Origin: a bacterium
GTDB lineage: Bacteria > Bacteroidota > Bacteroidia > Bacteroidales > Muribaculaceae
Reading direction: 5' to 3'
DNA: 15,589 nt
Assembly (NCBI GenBank): GCA_004559845.1
Contig: SFWW01000027.1
Coordinates: 1 to 15,589, forward strand
Every line of letters starts with the position of its first letter. The first letter of the stretch is position 1. Below, piece after piece: positions 6,734 to 13,581 of this stretch. The notes under the pieces were generated by a model. The model did no database searches and was not told the origin of the DNA. It saw only the letters and a list, made by a program, of their open reading frames with translations. Position numbers and translations under genes: made by a program.

Positions 6734-7975
6734 ATGAGAAATTTCTACACATATATGATAGCAATGGTGCTTGGCATGGTGGGCTTAGGTATGGAAGCGC
6801 AAACCACCCCGCCGGGCAAACTGCTACTACCTTTAGTGTTTGAAAAGCAGAAAGTGCTAACCGACACCATTGCCACGCCCGGTATCGACATTCAGCGCGA
6901 AAAACCGGAACTCAACTACGACCGCTCCTGGATAGATAGCATCACCACCGATGATAAGCGGGTGGATGCTCTGCGCTATCGCACCATGCTGAGGCATCCG
7001 CAAGACGTGCCCTACAATGCCAAATATATGCGCAAAGCGCCTCAGCAATATGTGGTAAAGCCCAATCCGTCGACCAATTTGCTCACTATTGACACCGAGA
7101 GTGACGCTAACGACATCATTGAAAAGCCCGAATTTGCCGACCGACTCCCCGTGAAGCGCCACAATTGGCTGCACACCTTGCAAGCAAGTTTGCATTTCAC
7201 CCAAGCCTATTTTAGCGACAATTGGTATCAAGGCGGTGAAAATAATGTGAACGTGCTGGGCGATTTTCAATGGAATTTCAACCTCAACCAAAAATTGCAC
7301 CCCAAATTTCTATTCGACAACACCTTACGCTATAAAGTGGGCGTCATGTCGTCGCCCAGCGATTCGTTGCGCAACTTCACCTTCAACGAAGATGTGCTTC
7401 AATTCAACAGCACCTTCGGCTACAAAGCCATCAAGAATTGGTACTATTCCACATCGCTCCAATTCAAGACACAGGTGTTTAACACCTACAAAGCCAATAG
7501 CGAAACCCTGAAGGCAAGTCTGCTGTCGCCGGCAGAATTAAACATTGGTTTGGGTATGACCTTCAACCACAAAGACAAAGACGGCTTCTTCACACTATCG
7601 CTCTCGGTGGCGCCGCTATCGTACAATATGAAATATTGCCGCGACATCGAGAAGCTCAGCCCGGTGTCGTTTGGTATTGACGAAGGACATCATTTTGCGC
7701 ACAGTTTTGGTAGTAAATTGGAGGCAAAAACCAATTGGAAAATCAGTCCGAATATTTCTTGGGCGTCACGCTTCTATGTGTATTCCAATTATGAATATGC
7801 GCAAGGCGATTGGGAAAACACGCTCGACTTTTTCATCACACGCCACCTCACCACCCGCATTTTTGTGCATCTGCGCTACGACAAATCGCAACCCTACGTC
7901 GATTCGTGGAAGTATTGGCAACTGAAAGAAACGCTGAGTTTTGGTCTCACCTATCGTTTTTCCACATCAAATTAA
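6734..7975 (+). CDS. DUF3078 domain-containing protein, likely outer-membrane beta-barrel
   Basis: A 413-residue exported protein of the DUF3078 family, found in Bacteroidota and of unknown function. It begins with a signal peptide (MRNFYTYMIAMVLGMVGLGMEA), followed by a proline-rich linker, then a region with the family landmark FTQAYFSDNWYQGGENN at about 155-171. From there to the end the sequence alternates short amphipathic strands rich in aromatic residues (for example FTLSLSVAP and WYYSTSLQF) and ends in LTYRFSTSN, consistent with an outer-membrane barrel. I chose the ATG at 6734 because it starts a clean signal peptide and lies just downstream of a promoter box. The ATG at 6728 is a near equivalent, and the one at 6662 would add a non-signal extension. 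It leads a run of three plus-strand genes, with 7 bases to the next. Confidence 0.82.
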   Translation: MRNFYTYMIAMVLGMVGLGMEAQTTPPGKLLLPLVFEKQKVLTDTIATPGIDIQREKPELNYDRSWIDSITTDDKRVDALRYRTMLRHPQDVPYNAKYMRKAPQQYVVKPNPSTNLLTIDTESDANDIIEKPEFADRLPVKRHNWLHTLQASLHFTQAYFSDNWYQGGENNVNVLGDFQWNFNLNQKLHPKFLFDNTLRYKVGVMSSPSDSLRNFTFNEDVLQFNSTFGYKAIKNWYYSTSLQFKTQVFNTYKANSETLKASLLSPAELNIGLGMTFNHKDKDGFFTLSLSVAPLSYNMKYCRDIEKLSPVSFGIDEGHHFAHSFGSKLEAKTNWKISPNISWASRFYVYSNYEYAQGDWENTLDFFITRHLTTRIFVHLRYDKSQPYVDSWKYWQLKETLSFGLTYRFSTSN

Positions 7976-7982
7976 CACCCTG

Positions 7983-8570
7983 ATGATGCGATTATTGCAA
8001 ATATGGATGATGAGCGCACTGGCAGCGTTTTCGCTACGGGCAGCAGTGCCACCCACCACTATGGTACTCCCCGGGGTGGACGAAGCAAGCATCAAACAGC
8101 AATTTACCGAAAAGCCCTTGCAACTATTGGAAGGCATTTGGGAATATCCCAACGAAGAGATGAAACTCGCCATTGAGCGATACGATGGCGAACAAAATAT
8201 TGCCTATCGCATCATTATGCTCGAAAGCTCGGATTTGGAACTGCTACCGGGCACGGTGGTGGGCTACATTGCCCCCAGCGCCGATGCCAAGAAATTCCAA
8301 CTGTGGATGTATACCCAAAGCAGCAAAGTGGGGCTGAAAGCGCCTTTGGAATGTGTTGCCACCCTATCTGCCGACGCCACATCGCTCACCTTCGTACCAC
8401 CACACTACAAAATGAAAGTGAGAATCAATATGATACGCTTTTTCACCAACATCTTCCGCGGCGTGAGCGTGATACCGGAAAAGGTGGAGGAAAAACTCCC
8501 GGTGGGCTTCCGAAAAGTGTTTCCGGCTAATGGAAACGGTGAAAAATTCAACGAAATACGCTACCTATGA
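7983..8570 (+). CDS. Secreted protein of unknown function, second gene of the DUF3078 operon
   Basis: I do not recognise a named family. The 195-residue product starts with MMRLLQIWMMSALAAFSLRA, a convincing signal peptide ending in an SLRA site before AVPP. The mature part opens with QLLEGIWEYPNEEMKLAIER, whose GIWEYP resembles the start of lipocalin-like or calycin strands, then short beta segments (IAYRIIML, FQLWMY), and ends with a basic stretch containing MIRFFTNIFRG and KLPVGFRKVFP. The start is the first of a tandem ATG pair at 7983, 7 bases after the DUF3078 stop; an upstream in-frame start at 7941 would overlap that gene and bury the signal peptide. Its stop overlaps the next start (ATGA). 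It probably works in the envelope alongside the barrel protein; that is inference from context. Confidence 0.75.
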   Translation: MMRLLQIWMMSALAAFSLRAAVPPTTMVLPGVDEASIKQQFTEKPLQLLEGIWEYPNEEMKLAIERYDGEQNIAYRIIMLESSDLELLPGTVVGYIAPSADAKKFQLWMYTQSSKVGLKAPLECVATLSADATSLTFVPPHYKMKVRINMIRFFTNIFRGVSVIPEKVEEKLPVGFRKVFPANGNGEKFNEIRYL

Positions 8571-9052
8571 CACGTGCCGCAATCATCATCATCGCACTCG
8601 CGGTGGCAGGCATCGCCCACAGCCGCACCAAAACCTCCACCCACCCGCTCACCAGCGCGGAGAAAGAAGTGGAGATGATTGCCGATATGGAACAACAACC
8701 CGGCGACACCATCCCCAATCAACTAAACCCCCACGCTATCAGCATTAAAGGATATTGCAAAAAAGCCGGCGATAGCAGAGAAACTTTTTTCGTGACCAAC
8801 AAAACCAACCACCGCATTTCGCAAATCAAACTTTTGCTGCGCTACTTCGCGATGGACGGACAATTGCTACACGAACGTGTGGTTACGGTGAACGTATCGC
8901 TCAACCCCGGCGACACCAAACTTTCGTGGATAAAGTCGTGGGACATTCACCGACAATTCTACTACTATGGCGGCACAAAGCCCCGTAAAGCAGCCACCCC
9001 CTTCAAAATCGCTTACCGACTAATTGGCTACAGCATCCCCGTAGGAGAATAG
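8567..9052 (+). CDS. Small secreted protein with FxLYD-like domain, third gene of the DUF3078 operon
   Basis: A 161-residue protein with an N-terminal hydrophobic stretch (MTRAAIIIIALAVAGIAHS) that serves as a signal peptide or anchor. After a polar linker (20-55) comes a single beta-rich region at about 57-135. Its pattern, a strand ending in a TNKTNHRISQI turn, then LLLRYFAMDGQLLHE and SLNPGDTKLSW, looks like the FxLYD fold used in many extracytoplasmic proteins. Similarity is by pattern only, so treat the domain name as tentative. The ATG lies within the stop of the previous gene (4-base ATGA overlap), so the two are translationally coupled. A weak A/T-rich hairpin (CTTTGT/ACAAAG, 9083-9099) follows. 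Confidence 0.72.
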   Translation: MTRAAIIIIALAVAGIAHSRTKTSTHPLTSAEKEVEMIADMEQQPGDTIPNQLNPHAISIKGYCKKAGDSRETFFVTNKTNHRISQIKLLLRYFAMDGQLLHERVVTVNVSLNPGDTKLSWIKSWDIHRQFYYYGGTKPRKAATPFKIAYRLIGYSIPVGE

Positions 9053-9138
9053 CAACCGGATTGCTCGGCATTGCAGCAAATGCTTTGTGAGCAACAAAGA
9101 AGTGTTTCTAAAAAAAATGAAAGAAAAGTGGAGGGTAC

Positions 9139-10044
9139 TTAAAGTTCTGCCAAATCAGAAGCCGACATGCCGGTGGCTTGCATAATGGTGGCATCATCCA
9201 AACCCATTGCCTTCATCTTTTTGGCGATAACAATGGCTCCTTCGGCTCTGCCTTGCTCCAAGCCCTTCTTCAAGCCTTTCTTCAAGCCTTTCTTCAAGCC
9301 TTCTTCCATTCCTTCTTTTATGGCGGTGTCGAGGCAATTTTTGAGGTCGCGATAGGCTTTGCGGCTGTCTTCGTAGGCTTTCAGTTCGCGCGGGGTGAAT
9401 GTGGCGATTTCGGCTTGGGTGAAGAGGCGGTCAAACACTTTGTCGCGCAGCGATTGGGGCTGATTATCAAGGCGTGAGAGATTTTTGAGCACATAGAGCC
9501 ACTTCTCGAAAGTGGTGGTCAGTTCATCCGCATTTTTATCGAATTTGGCAATTTCCACGTAGATGAAATCCAGTTTGTCGTAAAACACTTTGTGGGTGTA
9601 GGTGTCGCAGAGTTTCACGGTGTGACTCAATCGGCTTTGGTCGAAAGCCGGTTCGCGCATATCAAAATTTATCAGCGCGATGGTGTACACGTGATTGAGC
9701 CGGAAATCCCAGTTAGAACCCTTCGAGGCTTGTTCGCGGATGGGGAAGGTGGAATAAAACAGCGACCTATCTTTGAAAAATTCTTGGAACGCATTTTGCA
9801 TCTCCACGATAAATTTTTCGCCGTTTTCCGTTTCGCAATACACATCGAAAATCGCCTTACGCTCGGCGAGAACATCACCTAAATGCTCCGAATTCAAATA
9901 CTTCACATCGGTGATAACGTGTTCGCCTTCAAATAGCGCATTCAAGAAACCGATGAGTAAATCCTTGTTCAAATCGGTCCCAAAAATTCGCTTGAACCCG
10001 AAGTCGGTCAGCAAACTAATGTATTTATCTTCCATGTCGCTCAT
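9139..10044 (-). CDS. Rpn family nuclease / PD-(D/E)XK putative transposase
   Basis: A member of the Rpn/PD-(D/E)XK group (PF12784 type), related to E. coli RpnA-E, DNA endonucleases that raise RecA-independent recombination. Of 301 residues, the first 90 hold the fold: FKRIFG (17-22) and the catalytic FDVYCETENGEKFIVEMQ with D67, E81 and Q83, matching D...ExQ. The tail at 244-269 is a lysine/glutamate-rich repeat of KKGL units, encoded by a 12-bp tandem repeat, then a short helical end (ATIMQATGMSASDLAEL). I take the ATG at 10044: the alternative GTG at 10074 lies upstream of a promoter box at 10062-10069. These genes occur in many copies in Bacteroidales and usually stand alone, as here. 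No terminal inverted repeats are visible, so it is not by itself an insertion sequence. Confidence 0.88.
   Translation of the reverse strand: MSDMEDKYISLLTDFGFKRIFGTDLNKDLLIGFLNALFEGEHVITDVKYLNSEHLGDVLAERKAIFDVYCETENGEKFIVEMQNAFQEFFKDRSLFYSTFPIREQASKGSNWDFRLNHVYTIALINFDMREPAFDQSRLSHTVKLCDTYTHKVFYDKLDFIYVEIAKFDKNADELTTTFEKWLYVLKNLSRLDNQPQSLRDKVFDRLFTQAEIATFTPRELKAYEDSRKAYRDLKNCLDTAIKEGMEEGLKKGLKKGLKKGLEQGRAEGAIVIAKKMKAMGLDDATIMQATGMSASDLAEL
9260..9307. repeat. 12-bp tandem repeat inside the Rpn gene (AAGCCTTTCTTC)
   Basis: Three near-perfect 12-base units at 9260-9295 are followed by a partial fourth. On the coding strand they encode repeated KKGL. A gain or loss of one unit keeps the frame and only changes the length of the tail. 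Confidence 0.85.
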
Positions 10045-10061
10045 AACGCTATCGCTTTTTG

Positions 10062-10069
10062 CAAAGATA
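10062..10069 (-). promoter_or_regulatory. -7 promoter box (TATCTTTG) for the Rpn gene
   Basis: Minus-strand TGATTATCTTTGC is the same 13-base string found ahead of speA, and its TATCTTTG matches TAnnTTTG. It ends 17 bases before the ATG at 10044, which supports that start. Confidence 0.65.
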
Positions 10070-10165
10070 ATCACAAAATTGCGTGAATCAAAGCATCAGG
10101 GTATAATTTTTTTTAAAAGGAGATGGCTGAGCTTCACACGCATCGCTGAAATCTCGCAAGAGGGG

Positions 10166-10948
10166 TTATTTGTTGATGTTGCCGCCATAGTAGCATTTCA
10201 CTTCGCCCACAGGCAGTTTGCCCACCAAAAGGATGGGGATACGCGATTTACCGGTGGTGAGGTAGGCATTGATGTCGTCGCTTGATTTTTTATTGCCATC
10301 TTGAGTAAAGGTGAAAGTGATGTGGTAGGCGGGATGTTGCTTGCCATTGCGCATCTCCACCATAGTGGTACCCTTATAGCGGATAGTGAGGGTTTCTTTC
10401 GACTTACCTGAGAACACCACGGTTTTGTAACTTTTATTTTTCTGCAAAGTGCCGAAATCAAGGTTGCGAAGCATATAAAACACGCTCACCATATCGTAGG
10501 CATAGCCACGAGATGCCAACGAGGCGTGCTCGGTGCGATTTTTGCGATAGCGGGTACACTTCCCATAGGTGGTGCTATTCGCGTAGGAGAAATTCACCAC
10601 ATCTTTGGCATAATAATCCTTTTCGTGGGTGAGTTTCATATATTTGGTGGGGGTGAAATTGCTATTCATCCAGCATTTCAGTGTGTCACGCACGGGATAG
10701 ATTTTGTCCGCCCACGAGCGCGTGCGACCCACCAATTCGGAATAGTAGCCACCATTGGAGGTGCGCTTAATGGTGAGTTTGGCATTGGCGGCATGTTTCC
10801 AAATCACACCCCAGTGATACACAATCTCATAGTTGAGCGTTTCCGATGTGTAGGAAGCAGCGGTAGCCGAATGAGGGCAAACAAAACTCAGCACGATGGC
10901 AGCCACCATGCTGAGTAATGTATATCGAATACGGTTGAAAGTTTTCAT
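10166..10948 (-). CDS. DUF3108 domain-containing secreted protein
   Basis: A 260-residue exported protein of the DUF3108 family, common in Bacteroidota and Proteobacteria and of unknown function; a periplasmic or outer-membrane location is likely. It starts with a long signal peptide (basic MKTFNRIRYT, then a hydrophobic core ending SATA-AS near residue 30). The mature part opens with the family's LNYEIVYHWGVIWKHAANA (38-56) and continues through VRDTLKCW, DMVSVFYMLRNLDFG and a repeated beta pattern to IPILLVGKLPVGEVK near the end. The ATG at 10948 is preceded on the mRNA by an inverted repeat whose right arm runs into the start codon. It is the next gene downstream of the C69 dipeptidase with 61 bases between; no separate -7 box is evident, so read-through from that gene is possible. 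Confidence 0.85.
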   Translation of the reverse strand: MKTFNRIRYTLLSMVAAIVLSFVCPHSATAASYTSETLNYEIVYHWGVIWKHAANAKLTIKRTSNGGYYSELVGRTRSWADKIYPVRDTLKCWMNSNFTPTKYMKLTHEKDYYAKDVVNFSYANSTTYGKCTRYRKNRTEHASLASRGYAYDMVSVFYMLRNLDFGTLQKNKSYKTVVFSGKSKETLTIRYKGTTMVEMRNGKQHPAYHITFTFTQDGNKKSSDDINAYLTTGKSRIPILLVGKLPVGEVKCYYGGNINK

Positions 10949-10983
10949 AATGGTCGTTGCATTTTTTTCTTATAGACCATTAT
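10947..10983 (-). promoter_or_regulatory. 9-bp perfect inverted repeat abutting the DUF3108 start codon
   Basis: ATAATGGTC (10947-10955) and GACCATTAT (10975-10983) are exact reverse complements 19 bases apart. On the minus strand the second arm ends GACCATTATG, overlapping the first two bases of the start ATG. It could be an operator or an mRNA hairpin that hides the start; neither is demonstrated. Confidence 0.45.
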
Positions 10984-11009
10984 TTTGGGCTTTGGTTTAA
11001 GCGCGCAAG

Positions 11010-12677
11010 TTATTTTTCGGGTTCCACTTCCTTGAGATGGTCGCACGAAGGGTCGGCGAAATCGTTGTAGTAATCCTGCGTGTAGCCCGGGAAATCGGGA
11101 TATGCCGGCATGCCGGTTTCGGTGCGAAGGAATTTGCCGTCTTTTTCTTTTTTGCGGTTGCCGTCGAGGTATTTCACAAACAAATATTTGGCAAGTTCTT
11201 GATACTGTGAGGTGGCATTTTGCGCGGTGTTCACACTATAGTTGGTGAGATATTCCACCGCTTCGGCAGGGTTTTTTGCCAGCAAATCTTGTGCCCGGCT
11301 TTCCACAGCGGGCTGATCGTTGGCACACTTATCTTCTATGCCTGATTGCACCTTGCGAATGTCGGGAATCATCTGCGAATAGCGATTGTAGGCTTGGTTT
11401 GCCACCAAATTGTTGACCCAGAAAGCGGCATCAAAGTCAAAATTATAGAGGTCGCCTTTGCCTCTGCGATAACTTTCGGGCACTTCGGTGATGCAGCAAT
11501 ACATGGGCAAGAACACCGCCGTGTTGGCATCATCCACGCCAAACCACAAGCAGCCGCCCACCGGATTGGGCAAATAATTGCGCATTTGCGACACAAACAC
11601 GAAGCCGGTTTGCTGAGTGGCGATAGCGCGTTCGTGGCTGTATTTCACTCCATTCACGGTAAAGCCCATAGGTCGATAGCGATAAGGCACATCGAAGTGG
11701 TCTTTGGCGCCGGGGTCTTTGGTCATATCGAAAGGAGTGCCCTCAAAGTGGTCGCGCATCATGTTTTGGAGGTCGCGACAGCTCACTTTGCGGTCGGGTT
11801 TCACATAGAGCGGCATCACTTCGGCTCCCTTTTTTCCGTTGATAAATGGCAGATAGGCATCCATCCCGCTTTTAAAGCGATTGAAATAGCTCCACGCACG
11901 GGCATCGCAGCCGCGCAACGTGCCGAAATCGGCAGGAGAATAGGCTCTCGAAAATTCAAAATCTTCATCCTTTCCGCTGAAATAGCCCATTTTTCGCGCA
12001 AAGGATATCACATCTTTGCTATACATGCAATTCTGCTTGTCTTTCAGCGGAATGCGATAGATGCGGCTTTGATTGGCGTGGGCACTGATGCAGTCGTCGG
12101 GGATGCGAATTGCCACCCACACAGCGCCTTTTTCTTTGCCGCCTTTGCCAATCATTTCCATCACCCACACTTCGTTGGGGTCGCCAATAGAGAATGATTC
12201 GCCTTCGCTGCAATAGCCGTATTGCGCCACCAAATCGGTCATCACCTTGATGACTTCGCGAGCCGTGCGAGAGCGTTGCAAAGCAATATACATGAGGCTA
12301 CCATAGTCGATGATGGCATTCTTGGTGGTGTCGAGCAGTTCGTGACGTCCGCCAAACGTGCTTTCTGCCACCGTCACTTGATGTTCGTTGATATTGCCCA
12401 CCACGGCATAGGTGTGCGCCACTTCGGGGATGTAGCCCAGGGGCTTGCCGGTGTCCCACTCCACCACTTGGTGCATCGTGCCGGGCTTGTGGTCGGCGGC
12501 AGGCAAATATTGCAAATCACCATAAAGGGTGTGAGAATCGGCGGCATAAGTGATAAGTGTGCTACCATCGATGGTGGCATTTTTGCCCGCCAAAAGGTTG
12601 GTGCAAGCCAAAGCCTGCACGCCGGCAAGCGAAATGGCTGCAACAGCCAACGAAATGACAATACTTCTGATTTTCAT
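11010..12677 (-). CDS. C69 family dipeptidase (N-terminal nucleophile hydrolase), exported
   Basis: A peptidase family C69 (PepD-like) enzyme that hydrolyses dipeptides. The 555-residue product starts MKIRSIVISLAVAAISLAGVQALA, a signal peptide whose cleavage after ALA would expose Cys25. That residue begins CTNLLAGKNATIDGST, which is the family's catalytic cysteine motif at the mature N-terminus, so secretion and activation may be a single step. Other landmarks are AVVGNINEHQVTVAEST (91-107) and the C-terminal half typical of long Bacteroidota members. The ATG at 12677 is chosen because it starts the signal peptide; an open frame reaches 12737 but would add a 20-residue non-signal extension. 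ALA-C is not a standard lipobox, so lipoprotein status is unlikely. I found no TAnnTTTG box in the 151 bases upstream. Confidence 0.88.
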   Translation of the reverse strand: MKIRSIVISLAVAAISLAGVQALACTNLLAGKNATIDGSTLITYAADSHTLYGDLQYLPAADHKPGTMHQVVEWDTGKPLGYIPEVAHTYAVVGNINEHQVTVAESTFGGRHELLDTTKNAIIDYGSLMYIALQRSRTAREVIKVMTDLVAQYGYCSEGESFSIGDPNEVWVMEMIGKGGKEKGAVWVAIRIPDDCISAHANQSRIYRIPLKDKQNCMYSKDVISFARKMGYFSGKDEDFEFSRAYSPADFGTLRGCDARAWSYFNRFKSGMDAYLPFINGKKGAEVMPLYVKPDRKVSCRDLQNMMRDHFEGTPFDMTKDPGAKDHFDVPYRYRPMGFTVNGVKYSHERAIATQQTGFVFVSQMRNYLPNPVGGCLWFGVDDANTAVFLPMYCCITEVPESYRRGKGDLYNFDFDAAFWVNNLVANQAYNRYSQMIPDIRKVQSGIEDKCANDQPAVESRAQDLLAKNPAEAVEYLTNYSVNTAQNATSQYQELAKYLFVKYLDGNRKKEKDGKFLRTETGMPAYPDFPGYTQDYYNDFADPSCDHLKEVEPEK

Positions 12678-12828
12678 AATATGATAGAAATTTGATGTTA
12701 GTTGTTGAAGATTGGAGATTGAAGGATGAGGAGCCAATAGACATTCGTCTTAACTTCCGGCGAGCATCGGCGAGCGATAACTTCTTTACCTTCTTAACTT
12801 TTAAAAAATTCTTCTAATCCAATTCTTC

Positions 12829-13581
12829 TTATTTCGTAAATTCCAGGGGATAGGGATAACGGATATCGTGCAAAAACAGCGCATGCCCCGGCATCGACTG
12901 CCCTGCCGAGCAACGGTCTTTTCGCTCTATGATGCGACAAAAATCTTGCACCGTGATTCTTCCCCTGCCCACTTCCACTAATGTGCCCACTATGGCGCGC
13001 ACCATATTGCGCAAAAAGCGGTCGGCTGTGATGGTAAACACCCACTGATTGCCTTCTTGCTCCCAGCGGGCATGGGTGATGCGGCAATTATTGGTCTTCA
13101 CATCGGTGTGCAATTTGCTGAATGAGGTAAAATCTATATATTGTAGCAATTGCTGTGCCGCCAGGTTCATTTGTTCAAAATTGAGCGCATAGTGGCAATG
13201 CCAACTCACCTGCCCGAGAAACGGGTTTTTCTCCGTATGCAGATAGTATTTATAGGTGCGGCTCACCGCGTCGAAACGCGCATGCGCATCATCGTGAACA
13301 GGGCAAATGCCCTGCACGGCGATATCGTAGCCCACCATGGCATTGATTTGGCGCAAAAATTTATGAGCATCGGCTATGGGCTGCTCCACATCGAAATGCG
13401 CAATCATGGTGGCGGCATGCACCCCGGTGTCGGTACGTCCTGCCCCGGTTAGGGCAATGGGCGTGCGCAAGGCGGTGGAAAGCGCCTTTTCAAGCGTTTC
13501 CTGCACCGATACGTCGTGGGGCTGAATTTGCCATCCATGAAACGGTGTGCCGCAATATGCCAATCGCAAAAAATAGCGCAT
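12829..13581 (-). CDS. truA: tRNA pseudouridine(38-40) synthase TruA
   Basis: Converts uridines 38, 39 and 40 in the anticodon stem-loop of many tRNAs to pseudouridine. The 250-residue length is normal. The N-terminus RYFLRLAYCGTPFHGWQIQP and the catalytic motif GRTDTGVHA, with Asp51 as nucleophile, are diagnostic; FTITADRFLRNMVRAIVGTL in the C-terminal half is the conserved RNA-binding and dimer segment. The ATG at 13581 shares its A with the last base of the speA stop (TGATG), so truA is translated downstream of speA. A TTG just before it could only add one residue. Downstream there are two copies of GAAGAATT but no clear terminator before the C69 gene. Confidence 0.96.
   Translation of the reverse strand: MRYFLRLAYCGTPFHGWQIQPHDVSVQETLEKALSTALRTPIALTGAGRTDTGVHAATMIAHFDVEQPIADAHKFLRQINAMVGYDIAVQGICPVHDDAHARFDAVSRTYKYYLHTEKNPFLGQVSWHCHYALNFEQMNLAAQQLLQYIDFTSFSKLHTDVKTNNCRITHARWEQEGNQWVFTITADRFLRNMVRAIVGTLVEVGRGRITVQDFCRIIERKDRCSAGQSMPGHALFLHDIRYPYPLEFTK

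Noticed and set aside
9139..10165. A complete insertion sequence around the Rpn-type gene
   Set aside because: No terminal inverted repeats or target-site duplications are visible around it; family members are usually stand-alone genes.
11346..12197. A 283-codon plus-strand frame opposite the C69 dipeptidase
   Set aside because: The minus strand encodes a full C69 protein here; the plus frame is its shadow.
12721..12800. Short direct repeats CGGCGAGC and CTTAACTT between truA and the C69 gene
   Set aside because: They occur only twice each, are short, and form no array or dyad, so chance is sufficient.
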